A stretch of DNA of 64,000 bases, taken from NCBI GenBank assembly GCA_027946555.1, contig JAPEVC010000048.1, forward strand, positions 115,541-179,540, in the 5' to 3' direction. This document shows positions 46,485-57,013 of this stretch, in pieces. A program made the position numbers and the translations under genes. The stretch comes from Gnomoniopsis sp. IMI 355080. Lineage: Eukaryota; Ascomycota; Sordariomycetes; Diaporthales; Gnomoniaceae. Below the pieces are notes generated by a model. It was not told the DNA's origin. It did no database searches and saw only the letters and a program-made list of their open reading frames with translations. Numbering within the stretch: the first letter of the stretch is position 1; the number at the start of each line of letters is the position of its first letter.

Positions 46485-47082
46485 ATGTTCTGCTCTTCAT
46501 TATCATATGGGCGTGACTAGTGTTTGAATCGGAAGCCACAGCAGGCCAAAGGCTGCGTTTGGTGGGCGGGCTGGACGGCGGAAGGGGGAAAAATCGGCTT
46601 TGTACTAGTCTCGAAAAAAAGAAACAAGTTTGCCCCGCTGTGATTTTCAGTAAGTACAGGCAGGACCTCACACATGTTGATGGTCGAATGATCATGGCAT
46701 CCCATCATGAGAATATTTCTACTCGCTTCAACTCCTTGGGGAGCTGGAGTGTTTCCCACCGACCATGGGTGTACACCCCTGTGGTTGTGCGTTGCCTTTT
46801 ACTTTCTGTAGAAACTAGTTTCGCGGAATTCATACCTATGTACGATGATCTTTTGGCTATTTGTCGTGATGTTTGGGATTTCGTCATAATTTGCGGTGTT
46901 GACGTGGTGTTGCGATCGCAATATTACGCACAGTTACGGCAGACTGGGGGCAGAGCTTGCTCCCATTCGCGCATAATATGGCTCTAGTACAGTGCACCGG
47001 AACCTCGAGTGGTTTGAGATCGGGAGACAGCGCGGATTCCATTTTTTGAGCCTACTACCCAGAGCCATTGTTGACTAGGTAT
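46485..47082. other. convergent intergenic region
   Basis: 3' regions of the histidine and dioxygenase genes. A 155-codon ORF at 46520-46987 is not supported. Confidence 0.5.
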
Positions 47083-48552
47083 CTACGCGGTCTGCGCTTC
47101 CACATCATACTCAACATCTGTCCTGATCACATACTTCGCGCTCGGACGGTCGCCCTTCTGTACGCCTGTACCCTCGTGCAACAAGTTCCCGTCAACCTCG
47201 CCATGCGGGAAGAGAGCTACACTGCCTTGGATCGGCTTCAACGGATACGCATTCAACGTGCCCTCCCTAGGCCCCGGCAAGAAGTACGTCGTCTCGCCCG
47301 CCTCAAATTCGTCATTTAAATAGATGAGAAACGTAAATAGCGATGACTGCTTCGCCCCCGGAGGACTGGCATCGTATAGGTACTTGTCCTCCGCACTGAT
47401 GCCCGACGGCGGCCAGGCGCCGTCAATATGCGCCCGGTACTCCGCCCCTGGGACGTACCTATAGACGCGAAACCGCCTGTTAAGGCCGCGCACCCTCCGC
47501 CCGCCAACAGCTGCGGGCACGAACGGCTCGACACGCGACCATAGGCCTGCGCAGAAGGCCTCGTCAGCGATCCAGTAGAAGTTGTGTGCAAGAATGCTCA
47601 CTTCCTCGCCTGCAGCGCGGATAGGTGCGTCGGGTGTGAAGCCGATCTTCTCGGCTGCGCCAATGATTTGCTCACACTCGTTGGCTGTGAGGACATCTTT
47701 CATGAGGTGCAGGTTGGGAACTGTCGGGTGTTGATGGTGAGTGGTTGTTGGGGCTGGTGACGAGAATTTGATTGTGTTGTCTTGTGAGGCATGGAGGATG
47801 GCAGGGTGATGGTTTGGCGGCTTTCGCTGAAGTCCAGGCGTTGTGTCGAGGATACGAAATCGAGATGTCGTCTCGTCATCCACTGTTTTGATGAGGCTCC
47901 CGTTGAGTACACTCTCGTATACCATTCGCCTTTCCCGTCCGTCTCGCAAATCCCAGGCTTTGCGCACCACCATTGGGCCACTTTCCGCAGCATCTCCAGC
48001 GCTGTAGTCGATCGGCCCTACCACCCTCAATACGGCATCTAAAACGTTGAGCACATCTAGCTGAAGATCTGACCTCTTAACGCCCGTACCGTCTCGCTGC
48101 TCCGCCAATCCGCTAATGACATCCAGATCACGCACCCACCGACATAGAGCGCCAAGCTTCGGCTTCTGGCCCCGAACCTTCATCTCGGCCAACATGACAC
48201 GCGCATCAACCCAATTCTGATCTGCAAGGGCTCCGCTGATCCTGGATGTGAGGTTTGCGTCGACAGAAGCGATAGAGCCTGTCGTACTGGCCTGCTTGAA
48301 GTCGAAGACGGCGGCTCGCAAGTCCTTGCAGGCTTTAGACTTGATCAGACTGGGGTTGTCGGCCAGCGTCCGAAGTGTATCGACTGTGATCTCGAGCTCT
48401 TCCTCAGACACGACTGTTTGCAAGAGTTTGGGTTCGTAAGGGCTGCCAGTCAGCGTGATGGCGGCTGGACAATCTGCCTTCACCTTTTTCGCCACCGTGC
48501 CATTGACGGCTTGAGAGCCGGCTTGCTTGCGTTTGGACTTGGATTTGGTCAT
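47083..48552 (-). CDS. 2-oxoglutarate/Fe(II) dioxygenase, prolyl-4-hydroxylase-like
   Basis: Single exon of 489 aa from the ATG at 48552. Residues 1-28 are Lys-rich, resembling a nuclear localisation signal. Residues 40-260 are an extension without recognisable motif. The C-terminal double-stranded beta-helix shows RFRVYRYVPGAEYRAHIDGAW with the iron ligands H375 and D377, FTFLIYLNDEFEAGETTYF, the distal iron ligand H459 in LLHEGTGV, and R477 for 2-oxoglutarate binding in KYVIRTDV. Enzymes of this type hydroxylate protein side chains using O2 and 2-oxoglutarate. The target here is unknown. A nuclear or cytosolic substrate is more likely than a secreted one, because there is no signal peptide. 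Confidence 0.9.
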   Translation of the reverse strand: MTKSKSKRKQAGSQAVNGTVAKKVKADCPAAITLTGSPYEPKLLQTVVSEEELEITVDTLRTLADNPSLIKSKACKDLRAAVFDFKQASTTGSIASVDANLTSRISGALADQNWVDARVMLAEMKVRGQKPKLGALCRWVRDLDVISGLAEQRDGTGVKRSDLQLDVLNVLDAVLRVVGPIDYSAGDAAESGPMVVRKAWDLRDGRERRMVYESVLNGSLIKTVDDETTSRFRILDTTPGLQRKPPNHHPAILHASQDNTIKFSSPAPTTTHHQHPTVPNLHLMKDVLTANECEQIIGAAEKIGFTPDAPIRAAGEEVSILAHNFYWIADEAFCAGLWSRVEPFVPAAVGGRRVRGLNRRFRVYRYVPGAEYRAHIDGAWPPSGISAEDKYLYDASPPGAKQSSLFTFLIYLNDEFEAGETTYFLPGPREGTLNAYPLKPIQGSVALFPHGEVDGNLLHEGTGVQKGDRPSAKYVIRTDVEYDVEAQTA

Positions 48553-49282
48553 GTTGATGAGACGATCTAGTATCTTGATGTATGCGAGGGTCGGTGGAGC
48601 AAGAACAATGATATTGTCTGAACTTGAGGTGCTTAGTACAAGGTGAAGTCCTTGGAGACAAGCTTCTACATGACGTTGAAGGGGATATCACGTGACTCGA
48701 AACTACCTTTTTTGGCAGTGACTTTCTCCCCATATCACTTCTTCTGCGATCTCCTAAAATTTGCCGACTCAACCCTCATCAAGCACCCATTCGAGATCAA
48801 AAAGAAATCGGAAGGGGAGTATGTCTAGCTAATGATTCGAGTGTCGGGAGAGAGTCGGGTCTCGACCTACAGCTACCATCCGACCAGGACTCAATTTTCA
48901 AGTCCCCAGACAGCTGGAGCTCGCAGCACCACCCAGGATTCAATGCAGTTTGTTCGGACGCACGATGCCATTCTCAAGGACCGAGATATGTAATCTAATT
49001 TTATATCATGAAGGCAATAATATGAAATGCAACGAGTTTTGTCAATTTGTAATTAGTATGCCCTATGAATCAACACTTTACCTATAGGCTACCTACCTAC
49101 CTTGGGTACCTAAGTAGGTAGATAGGTAGTTGTTTGAATCCCATCTTCACGGGCCGCCAAATTCCGGAAATTAGCTACCATATACATGACCATCATTTGA
49201 CCTAAGTAACGACCCGCGCCCACGCAGCCATGCTATAGTTCAAGCATGTGAACCCCTCAATCTAATGCACAAAGTCAAAAAG
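48553..49282. other. intergenic region
   Basis: Promoter of the dioxygenase gene and 3' side of the Cys-repeat gene. A degenerate run of TACC/TAGG repeats lies at about 49090-49128. Confidence 0.5.
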
Positions 49283-49759
49283 TCAGCTAAAGAGGTTCTG
49301 ACCTGACTTCTGACAAAATTGCTTACCTTTACTTGTTCCACACGGCTCGCCTCCACACGACACCCCACCAGCATCTTCACATTCCTCGAGCGCATCGCAA
49401 CCCCTATATGTGACTCCGTTTGAGCAAAATACAATGAGTTCACAGGTGAGCTGTCGAGCTGGGTGACTCTCTTCAAGTAAGGGGGTCAGGTGTCCGCCGG
49501 CTGCCTCGCATTGCTCAACTGCATCACAACCAGTGTATGAGATCCCGTTGGAGCAGTCAATAGCGATGTCGCAGGTAGGTCGCAGCACTGGGCTACGCTT
49601 CACGGGGCTACCACCTGCTGCTTCACACTCCTGGACTGCTTTGCATCCTTTGTAGACAACGCCATTACTACATTCGATAGCAAGCTTGCAGTCCGGGAGA
49701 GGCCCAGCTGTGACGAGGCTAGCGACCCCAAGTACAATCTTTATGGTGAAAGATTGCAT
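49283..49759 (-). CDS. secreted protein with three cysteine-rich tandem repeats
   Basis: 158 aa from the ATG at 49759. Residues 1-19 form a signal peptide (MQSFTIKIVLGVASLVTAG). Three repeats follow with identical spacing C-x5-C-x8-C-x5-C (Cys 24/30/39/45, 63/69/78/84 and 106/112/121/127), each containing CSNG-x-x-Y-x-GC and ending in EAAGG or EDAGG. A Lys-Arg pair at 54-55 between repeats 1 and 2 is a possible Kex2 site. Two more Cys lie at 135 and 140. The unspliced frame ends with one extra, odd Cys. A GTAAGC donor at 49326 and a CTGAC/TTAG acceptor at 49262 would instead end the protein after residue 145 with 14 Cys. A secreted, disulfide-bonded effector-like role is inference. Confidence 0.75.
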   Translation of the reverse strand: MQSFTIKIVLGVASLVTAGPLPDCKLAIECSNGVVYKGCKAVQECEAAGGSPVKRSPVLRPTCDIAIDCSNGISYTGCDAVEQCEAAGGHLTPLLEESHPARQLTCELIVFCSNGVTYRGCDALEECEDAGGVSCGGEPCGTSKGKQFCQKSGQNLFS

Positions 49760-51820
49760 GTTTGGTGACTAGGAAAAGAAATCATAGAAGGCTCTGGAAT
49801 GACTTTTGAACCCGACGAGATTCTGTAGAAAAGGATACACAGAGGTTCGGTTGAAAGAATATCTTTGGGGAAGTGGACCATTTTATCTTCATCCACGGAT
49901 GGACCGGGATGACCGTCAGGCGCCAGGTGCTCTCTACGTAGTACTTTGATCGTCCTAGTGTTCTAAGCGAAAGTTATTCTCACCATTAAGCCAGCTGTCC
50001 ACGGGTCGGCGGCGTGAGCAAACTTGCTTGGTAAAGCTTGGTCTTACTGTGGCGCACAAAACACCATGTGCCTCGTACTCACAACGCGCTTATGGGCTTG
50101 AACAGGACCGAACTCACCCATATATCGGTCTCTAATTGGCAATTTTAGTCAATAATTGCAATCAGACGCTGACCAAGTCATAAAGCTAAGCAAGTTCAAG
50201 TCCACGTCAGACGACCATTGGTTCGTAAACCGAGTCCTTTCTCCCCTCGCATAGTTTCTCTCTAATAAGTATAGATAATCGAGAAAAAGTAGGCATCGAT
50301 GAGATCGGATACGCTGAGTATCTACCTGGTACTCAAGACGTACAGATGATAAGGTGGTAAGACTACCTACGAAGGTACCTAGGTAATGTAGGAGGATGAC
50401 GCAGTACGAGCAACTTGCCCGATCGACTGCCAAGATCGAACCTCATACCCGAACAAACGGGCCGACTGCCCAGGGAAAGCCTTCATCAGACGAGTGAACT
50501 GACAGTTCTTTAAAAACTGCTGCAGTAAGCGAACAGGCAAGGGCCTGTATAACATTGCTCTTTGTTAGGAGAGCACTCGGTACCCAGCAATCTACCTGCC
50601 TACCAAGACGCCTACCTGGGTAAGTATACGATGTCTTGTTAACCCGTCACGAAGCCTTCGGTGTCTAGTACTTTTTCTCGAAATTCGCCGACAATTCCCA
50701 TGAAGGACCTCAATTTATTGCTTTGGATGATTGAGCTGACTATCTCAACTTAAGAGGCAGGTATTACTTCCGAGTCTGGCGCTCTAAGCCCATACTAACG
50801 CTTTGCCCTGAGCACCTATTATTAGAGGTGACCGTTATGCTGACCTTTAAAGAAAAGGAGCGACGAATTGCATGCATCCAGCCATGTGCTGTCTTGGATA
50901 TTCAAGGTCAATTGCGTGCAGAAGCCCAAGGGCGGAAGTTACGGAAGATTTTGCACAGTCACTAATGTATGCCGATTGTGTGTTCAAAATACTACAAGGC
51001 ATTCCAGGATCTTTGTGAAATATGGTCGCCTTCGTTGTAGAAATGACATTTTATATTGGCTAGGTACAGTCACCTACCCTACCTAGACATCAACTGACCG
51101 TAGTCCTTTGACTCAGACATGTAACCTTGGAGAGCCTTCTTGTTGATGAAGTTGCTCTGCCTTTTCAAGCCGTTTGCTTTTTTTTATCGGACTTAATCTT
51201 ACCTAGGTACCTCGGTAGGTAGCCGTGAGAATTGCTTTACGCACGCCATGTACCCACCAAGGTCACTGACAAAATAGCCCGGAGTTTTCAATGCTGCTCA
51301 TGAAGGTTTTTCTTCCACCCTCCCAACGGGTGGAACGTCACATTCTGTTCGACATGCCGTGGTTCGTGTTTCGATCTCTATCTAGCATTGCATGAGATGA
51401 GCACCACATCAACACCTGGGCACTACTTAAAGAACTAGGATGATGCCCTTCACGTCATCGATAACATAAGTTCCTTTGGTGATAGCTGGGCGTGGTCCAT
51501 GACATTCGCTATTGGACACTTCGGATTGCTTCGTGCCGAGGGTGAGATTGAAGTCATCTTCGATGATTTGCGCGCCGGAAGCGCAAATTTACTTCCATTT
51601 AGACTCTAGTGCACTCATACTTGGTTGGAGCTGACCGCCCTCCAGGTATGTATGAAAATCCTTATTTTCATTAGATTAGACATAATTGGGCCCTACATGC
51701 AATATGCTACATTTTCTACAATGGTTTCTGCACCTACATGTCAGCCTGGACCGCGAAGGCAGACAGACAACCTGACTGAAGGATTCCATGTTGTCTACGC
51801 ACCACCTTTTGATGTGAAAT
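49760..51820. other. 2-kb gene-empty region in an accessory-looking segment
   Basis: No supported gene. Palindromic TACCTAGGTA at 50376-50385 and 51200-51209, plus degenerate CCTACC runs near 50595-50625 and 51060-51090. Confidence 0.5.
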
Positions 51821-54180
51821 CTACTGCTCTGCATCAAAGAATTCCTCCTCACAATCTGAGCCCGGTCTGTGGTCGACAGCCTCCACAGCTTTTAGTAAAT
51901 TTGCAAATGCACCCATCAATTCACTGTCGACTGTGCCAGCGTCCCTGTTCCTGGACGCCCTCTCAATGCATACCTGCATTGCAGTCTTCCCGTGTACATC
52001 CTGCGCCCTGGTATCTAATCCAGCTATCAAATGCGCCTTTTCTGTAAATATTCTGATGGTCTCCAAGCTCGAGAAGCCTCCCAGATGGTGTAGGACTCCC
52101 CATTTGGCATCATTGGGAATATTGTAGTCAGCTCCGAGTCGTAGTAGAAGCAATGCAGCCTCTACTGAATTGTAGCAGAGAGCTTCCATGAGAGGAACGT
52201 CCTCACTGAGGTCGCGACAGTTGATCTCCGCACCAGCTTCGAGCAACAACTCAATGATATCGACATAGTTCCGACCGGCCGCAAGATGCAGTGCAACAGA
52301 CCCTTGCTTGTCACAGGCATTCACATTCGCCCCATGGCGGATGAGTTCTGCTACTATTTTGTAACTACCACCGGTCGCGGCGAGGACGAGGGGCTTCGAT
52401 AGCCATTTGGGGCCCGGATCGACCTCCGCACCCGCGTCGAGAAGAAGGCAGACGACTTCATGGTGACCGTATCTTGCGGCGATGTGTAACGGGCCCTGGT
52501 CTGGGCCCAGGTCGGGCAGCGCGCCAGCTGCTAAGAGTGCCCGCACACTTGCGGCGTCCCCCACAGACGAAGCATACCAAAGTGCCGTTCGCCCAAACAC
52601 GTCCACAGCGTTGACATCGTCGACAGTCGGCAAGAATTCGTCGAGTTGAAGGTAATTGATACCCATGACTGCTCGATGAAGATCAGACAGCTCGGCTGCC
52701 TCTATGATTTGGTCCATCGGTACCGAAGCTTCAAGCTCTTGTCTATAGTTCAATGGCACGTCGGATCGTGCATAAATATGAGTGAGTATGTCCCGGCACG
52801 GTGCCCTGCCATTATCGTCCTCATGGAAAATATCGGCGCCTGCCTGAATCAGGAGTTTGAACGCCTCCAGCTGAAGGTCCAGGACTGCGACATTCAATAG
52901 GCTCATCCCGTCGCGGCCCATAACATCGAATATTGTGATTCGCCTCGTCTGTAGTGCGCGACGAACACTCTGGACATTGCCCACCCGAATGTCTCTAATG
53001 ATACTCCATTGGTCCACGTCGCTGTTGTGAATACGTCTGACTACCCTGAGGAGCATCTCAGGGGACCCGTTTTGATTGGAGAAGACTGCAGTAATGGCAG
53101 CGTGAAAAAGCCATGTCGGAAATGTGTAGACTACTTTGATGGTGGTACCTGGTTTCGAACAGGTATACTCACAGTCGGCAACAGTGCAGGCGCTTCTATC
53201 ATTCCCACCCTTGCTGGTGCCCCTGAAGTACAGAGAAAACAGGCCAAGTGTAGACTTGAAGGCCATGAGGCCCCACCGTGAGTGCTGCTGGAAGCCACGC
53301 GTCGTATGACACTGACAACGACATGCACTCGTCATCCCATCCCTGTTCCAATCAAGCTCATGTGGCCATGGCTCGGCCCATGTCTTTGCGTTTCCATGCT
53401 GCAGTACGCTGTCGTATGTCGTGATGGCAGAGGTGACATGTTCGAGGTACTGGAACTTCCGTTCGTTGACGTAGTTCCGTACCTCGGAGCCAGCAAAGAT
53501 CACATCTTGGCTGGTAGTAGGTGGGTCATAATTCCGTGATATACCAGGCATGGATTTTGTCGAAATTCCCATTGAGTCTTGAAACTTGGTTGATGCGTCT
53601 GTAAAGTGATCCCAAGGCAGATATTTCTGCTCAAACTCAAGGCCGGCGTCATAATCTGTTATCGTAGTGCTGGAAAATCGTATCAGCAGATGCCACGGAC
53701 AACGATTAATCACTAAACCTACACCTTTGACTCCATGAGTCTCGCCAGCAGTCGATGGGAGCTCTCATCAAGCTGACCTTGCAACACGGACATCATCTCC
53801 CTCCTCATAGACCACCGTGATTTGATGCGGATTGTGGACTTTGACTGACGAAGTTCATTCAGAACATCGGGATTGCAGACAAAATCAAGCGACCTGGTCA
53901 GATGGCTAAGGGCGCTCGTCGCAAATTTTATATCACTGCCTAACGTCTCTGTGACGTTCTTTGAGTTCGCACTAGTATTGTCATCTTCACGTTGCGCACG
54001 CCAGAAGCTGTTGAGAAGATCATGCAACTTGGCTGTTGCATCTCGAAGTCGACACACCTCACTTGGGGCTGACGACCAATATCGTAGAATCTCATTCAGT
54101 CGATTGACGTTTCGATATGCGATGTCAGCTATGCGGAGAACCTCCGCGCTGCTGGTACTCGTTTGTGGGATGGTGTCCAT
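51821..54180 (-). CDS. ankyrin-repeat protein with fungal N-terminal helical domain
   Basis: Two exons: 53723-54180 and 51821-53669 (intron GTAGGT...CCAG, 53 nt, phase 2), giving 768 aa. Residues 1-150 are helical and resemble the N-terminal domain that precedes many fungal ankyrin and STAND proteins. Residues about 250-330 contain a CRCQCH cluster and VVYTFPTWLF, a segment often found between that domain and the repeats. One ankyrin-like unit lies near 415-455 and about six at 484-720 (e.g. GRTALWYASSVGDAASVRALL, GPLHIAARYGHHEVVCLLLDAGAEV). No NACHT or NB-ARC motif is present. Protein-binding is expected; the target is unknown. The small phase-2 intron is supported because other donors create stops. 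Confidence 0.85.
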
Positions 54181-55077
54181 TGCTGCAGCCAGCGGAAATC
54201 TAGTATCTGACCAAACATCGCCGACGCCAGCCCCATGAATTGAGCGTAGTAAATTTGATGCTGCTATATGGACGCCGTTGTGTTTGTACTAGAATTCCTC
54301 GCAGCGTATTGGCAGATTGCGGACGAGGGAAATGGGCCATGGGGACTTTCAACGTTGAAATATCGCTTGCTCGAGTTTCTGACCCCGTCTACAGGCCCTG
54401 ATCCTTGGCTACAGCTCTCTGATTATTGGTCTTGGGACAAGAAACTTTGGGTCTACGCTGCTACCGGCTAATGGATCTCGACTCCACTAGAACTACCACC
54501 ACGCTTGACTATCTGGTTTAGGTATGGCAGCCCCGGAATTGAGCTGCGATCCAACACCACCTACGGAATGCCGAGACCACAAGACAAGGGCGGGTTGCAT
54601 TCTATTTTCTACCCGCACACTCACTCACCCACTTGGCTTTCGTCCTGTACCTCCTAATTCGGGCACGCAAAGACAAGAAGTCAGCTTTTTCGGCTCAGGC
54701 CACGGTCCTTGACTGACGGTGTTTCGTTCTTTGGCACTGTACAGTACTTACTGATAACCCTCGGCGCTATGTTTGGTCACAATCATCGCTTTCATGACTA
54801 GTGGAGTCGGAGTGGAATGCGCAATATGACCAAACGATTTGTGCTAACACATAGAAACTGAATCCTGTAAAGCCCTGTCGTCCGTAGTGATACCAAGATG
54901 AAGAATATAGGACCTATTGCAAGCTCGACTAGGACAGATAAGGGGTGGGTGTGGTTGCACTGCAGGGCTTGGGGGCCGGAGTCCTAGTTTAGCAGCAATG
55001 TCAGCCGGCACATACGACTCTATTCCCTGATAGCATCTGTTGTATCTATTTATACCACGATGACTGGCTGGATATTA

Positions 55078-55120
<43 letters not shown>

Positions 55121-55438
55121 CTCAATACCATCACGCGGTCTTTTCTTTCCAATGAATCAGCTGTTCAAAGACTAATGCATGAATACGGCCTCAACCCTGA
55201 CAAAATAGGCTCCCGAACCTTGACATAAGCCCATTCCCGGCTTTTTGGTTGTCCAATAGACCCTACTGCAAAATGAGCGCCATGATGTAGTTTGAACCTG
55301 CAGCCTCATAGCGTGTTTTGAAGTTAAGTGTCAAGTTGAATGGCCCAGAGTCGAGAAGGTGTTACTTTCGCAAGCTAGAGCTTTTTCTTCATTGTAGCAA
55401 CTTTACATAATTTGGCGTTCGCCAGATATTTAAACTTG
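54181..55438. other. intergenic region with AC microsatellite
   Basis: No supported gene. Contains the AC repeat listed separately. The left side is the promoter of the ankyrin gene. Confidence 0.5.
55079..55119. repeat. (AC)20 microsatellite
   Basis: Uninterrupted AC dinucleotide run of 41 bases in intergenic DNA. Confidence 0.95.
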
Positions 55439-56299
55439 CTATGGTCTGGGGCGAGTGCGCATGAACAAGTTCGATGGCAAATACCTCCCCTTGATCAACT
55501 TCTCGTCCACACCGTAGTCTATCTCAGCCACCGGTTGGAAGCCCATCTTCTTGTAGACATGCCTCCCCATGACCGACGCCTCGGTCATCGCCTCCAGGCC
55601 GCCGCGTCTCTCCGCCTCGTCGAGCCCATACTGAACGAGCTTCGCTGCGATACCCCTCCTCTGGAAGTCCGGATCCACAGCGCACACGTCCAACGTGAAT
55701 GCCACAGGCGAGTCCGTAGCCGCTTTCTCCTTGATAATCTCGACACGCTTCGACATCAAACCCGCCCATATCTGGACCGCGAAGAGCTCATCGTCCTCGC
55801 TCTCGAATTTCATAGCTGGTACATCCTTAGAGATCTCGAGCTTGTTGGATGGCTCGCTCCCACATCCGGGCACAAATGATAGCTGAGACCAACTTGCCAT
55901 GCCAGCAATGAGACGCTTGCCAGGCTGGTCGGGATCTGGGACGGTAGCCTTGAGAAAAATGGTGTTTGGGCGTCCGTCCTTATCCTTGGTCACCGATTGC
56001 CATCGCTTGGCCATGCGAGCCGCGGCGGCTGCCGTGCCTTCTGGAGTATCCCAGCCGGGGTTGAAGCTGATCCATCTGGGAGTCGTTAATAAAGGTCGAC
56101 TCCTTGGTGCGAAATGCAGGTATGACGGCTTTCGGAACAGCCATATTCAAACACCTCTTTTCGAAGGAACATACATAGCATCATGGATCTGATGTCCGAA
56201 GGCTTTGGCAGCACAGTTGCTCATGCCCAAGAAGTCCTCGGCATCTTCCACAAGGGCGACTTCAATGCCATCTGCTATGGGCGTGCTGTGTTCCGGCAT
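55439..56299 (-). CDS. GNAT-family N-acetyltransferase
   Basis: Two exons: 56175-56299 and 55439-56075 (intron GTATGT...CCAG, phase 2), giving 253 aa from ATG 56299. The joined sequence reads HDAIWISFNPGWDTPEGT across the junction. Motif A, the acetyl-CoA-binding loop, is VDPDFQRRGIAAKLVQYGL, with the Q/R-x-x-G-x-A pattern. Motif B is VYKKMGFQPV. The order and length fit fungal GNAT proteins acting on small molecules or unknown acceptors. No targeting signal is visible, so it is probably cytosolic. Substrate is unknown. Confidence 0.85.
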
Positions 56300-57013
56300 G
56301 TTGGTTTCTGCCGAGGAGTTGATGACAACGTGAACTGAGGTTCCGATACTTGCTAAGGCGCGACTCGCAGGTTCAGAAGCGCGCTGGTTGCCCACGTTTC
56401 TTGGACCTTTGAGCTTGGAGGAAGATCTGACAGTAAGCTGGAGAAGTCGGCTGCCGAGCCGGTAGAAAAGGTTCCCGTATGCATACGAAGCCGGAGTTAC
56501 CTAAAGTGTCCGGTTCGAGGAGTGACCCACAGGAATCAGGATACCCCTCACTGCTGCCTGCACTAGCTGACTGGACTTACCATATCCCGTTTTTGCACGC
56601 CGTCACACTCAGTTTCACCTCGTTCAATCCTTATACACTTTTTTCATGAAACATTAGGGTGGTGTGAGGCATCGGTTGGAGAAAAAATCAAGATGTAGTG
56701 GCGCCTGAGCTCTTACGCGCCCGGAATTGGGCACGCTCTTCTGTGGTCACTCCACTACATGACAAGTCGGGGCAACACGCAAAGGATAACGTGTGCAAGT
56801 ACGTGAGTATAATTAAATTCAAGCGGGTGGAACATGACAGAAGAAGCCTTTATGCACAACAAGATAGTATATTAGGCTCTACGTCAAGCAAAACATCACT
56901 CAGATTCGGGATAGATAAAGGCTACATCATCCTCATGCTGCCCTGTTACAAAAGGAAGTCAGATCCACTTTAAGAGCATACCGCTGCCCTGAAGAGTACT
57001 GTCTTATACTTCC
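56300..57013. other. intergenic region
   Basis: Promoter of the GNAT gene and 3' end of the 1003-aa protein gene. Nothing recognised. Confidence 0.5.

Noticed and set aside
46520..46987. 155-codon plus-strand ORF after the histidine gene
   Set aside because: No domain or signal, and it begins inside the likely 3' UTR. Probably chance.
51625..52047. 140-codon plus-strand ORF
   Set aside because: Largely antisense to the ankyrin gene, no domain.
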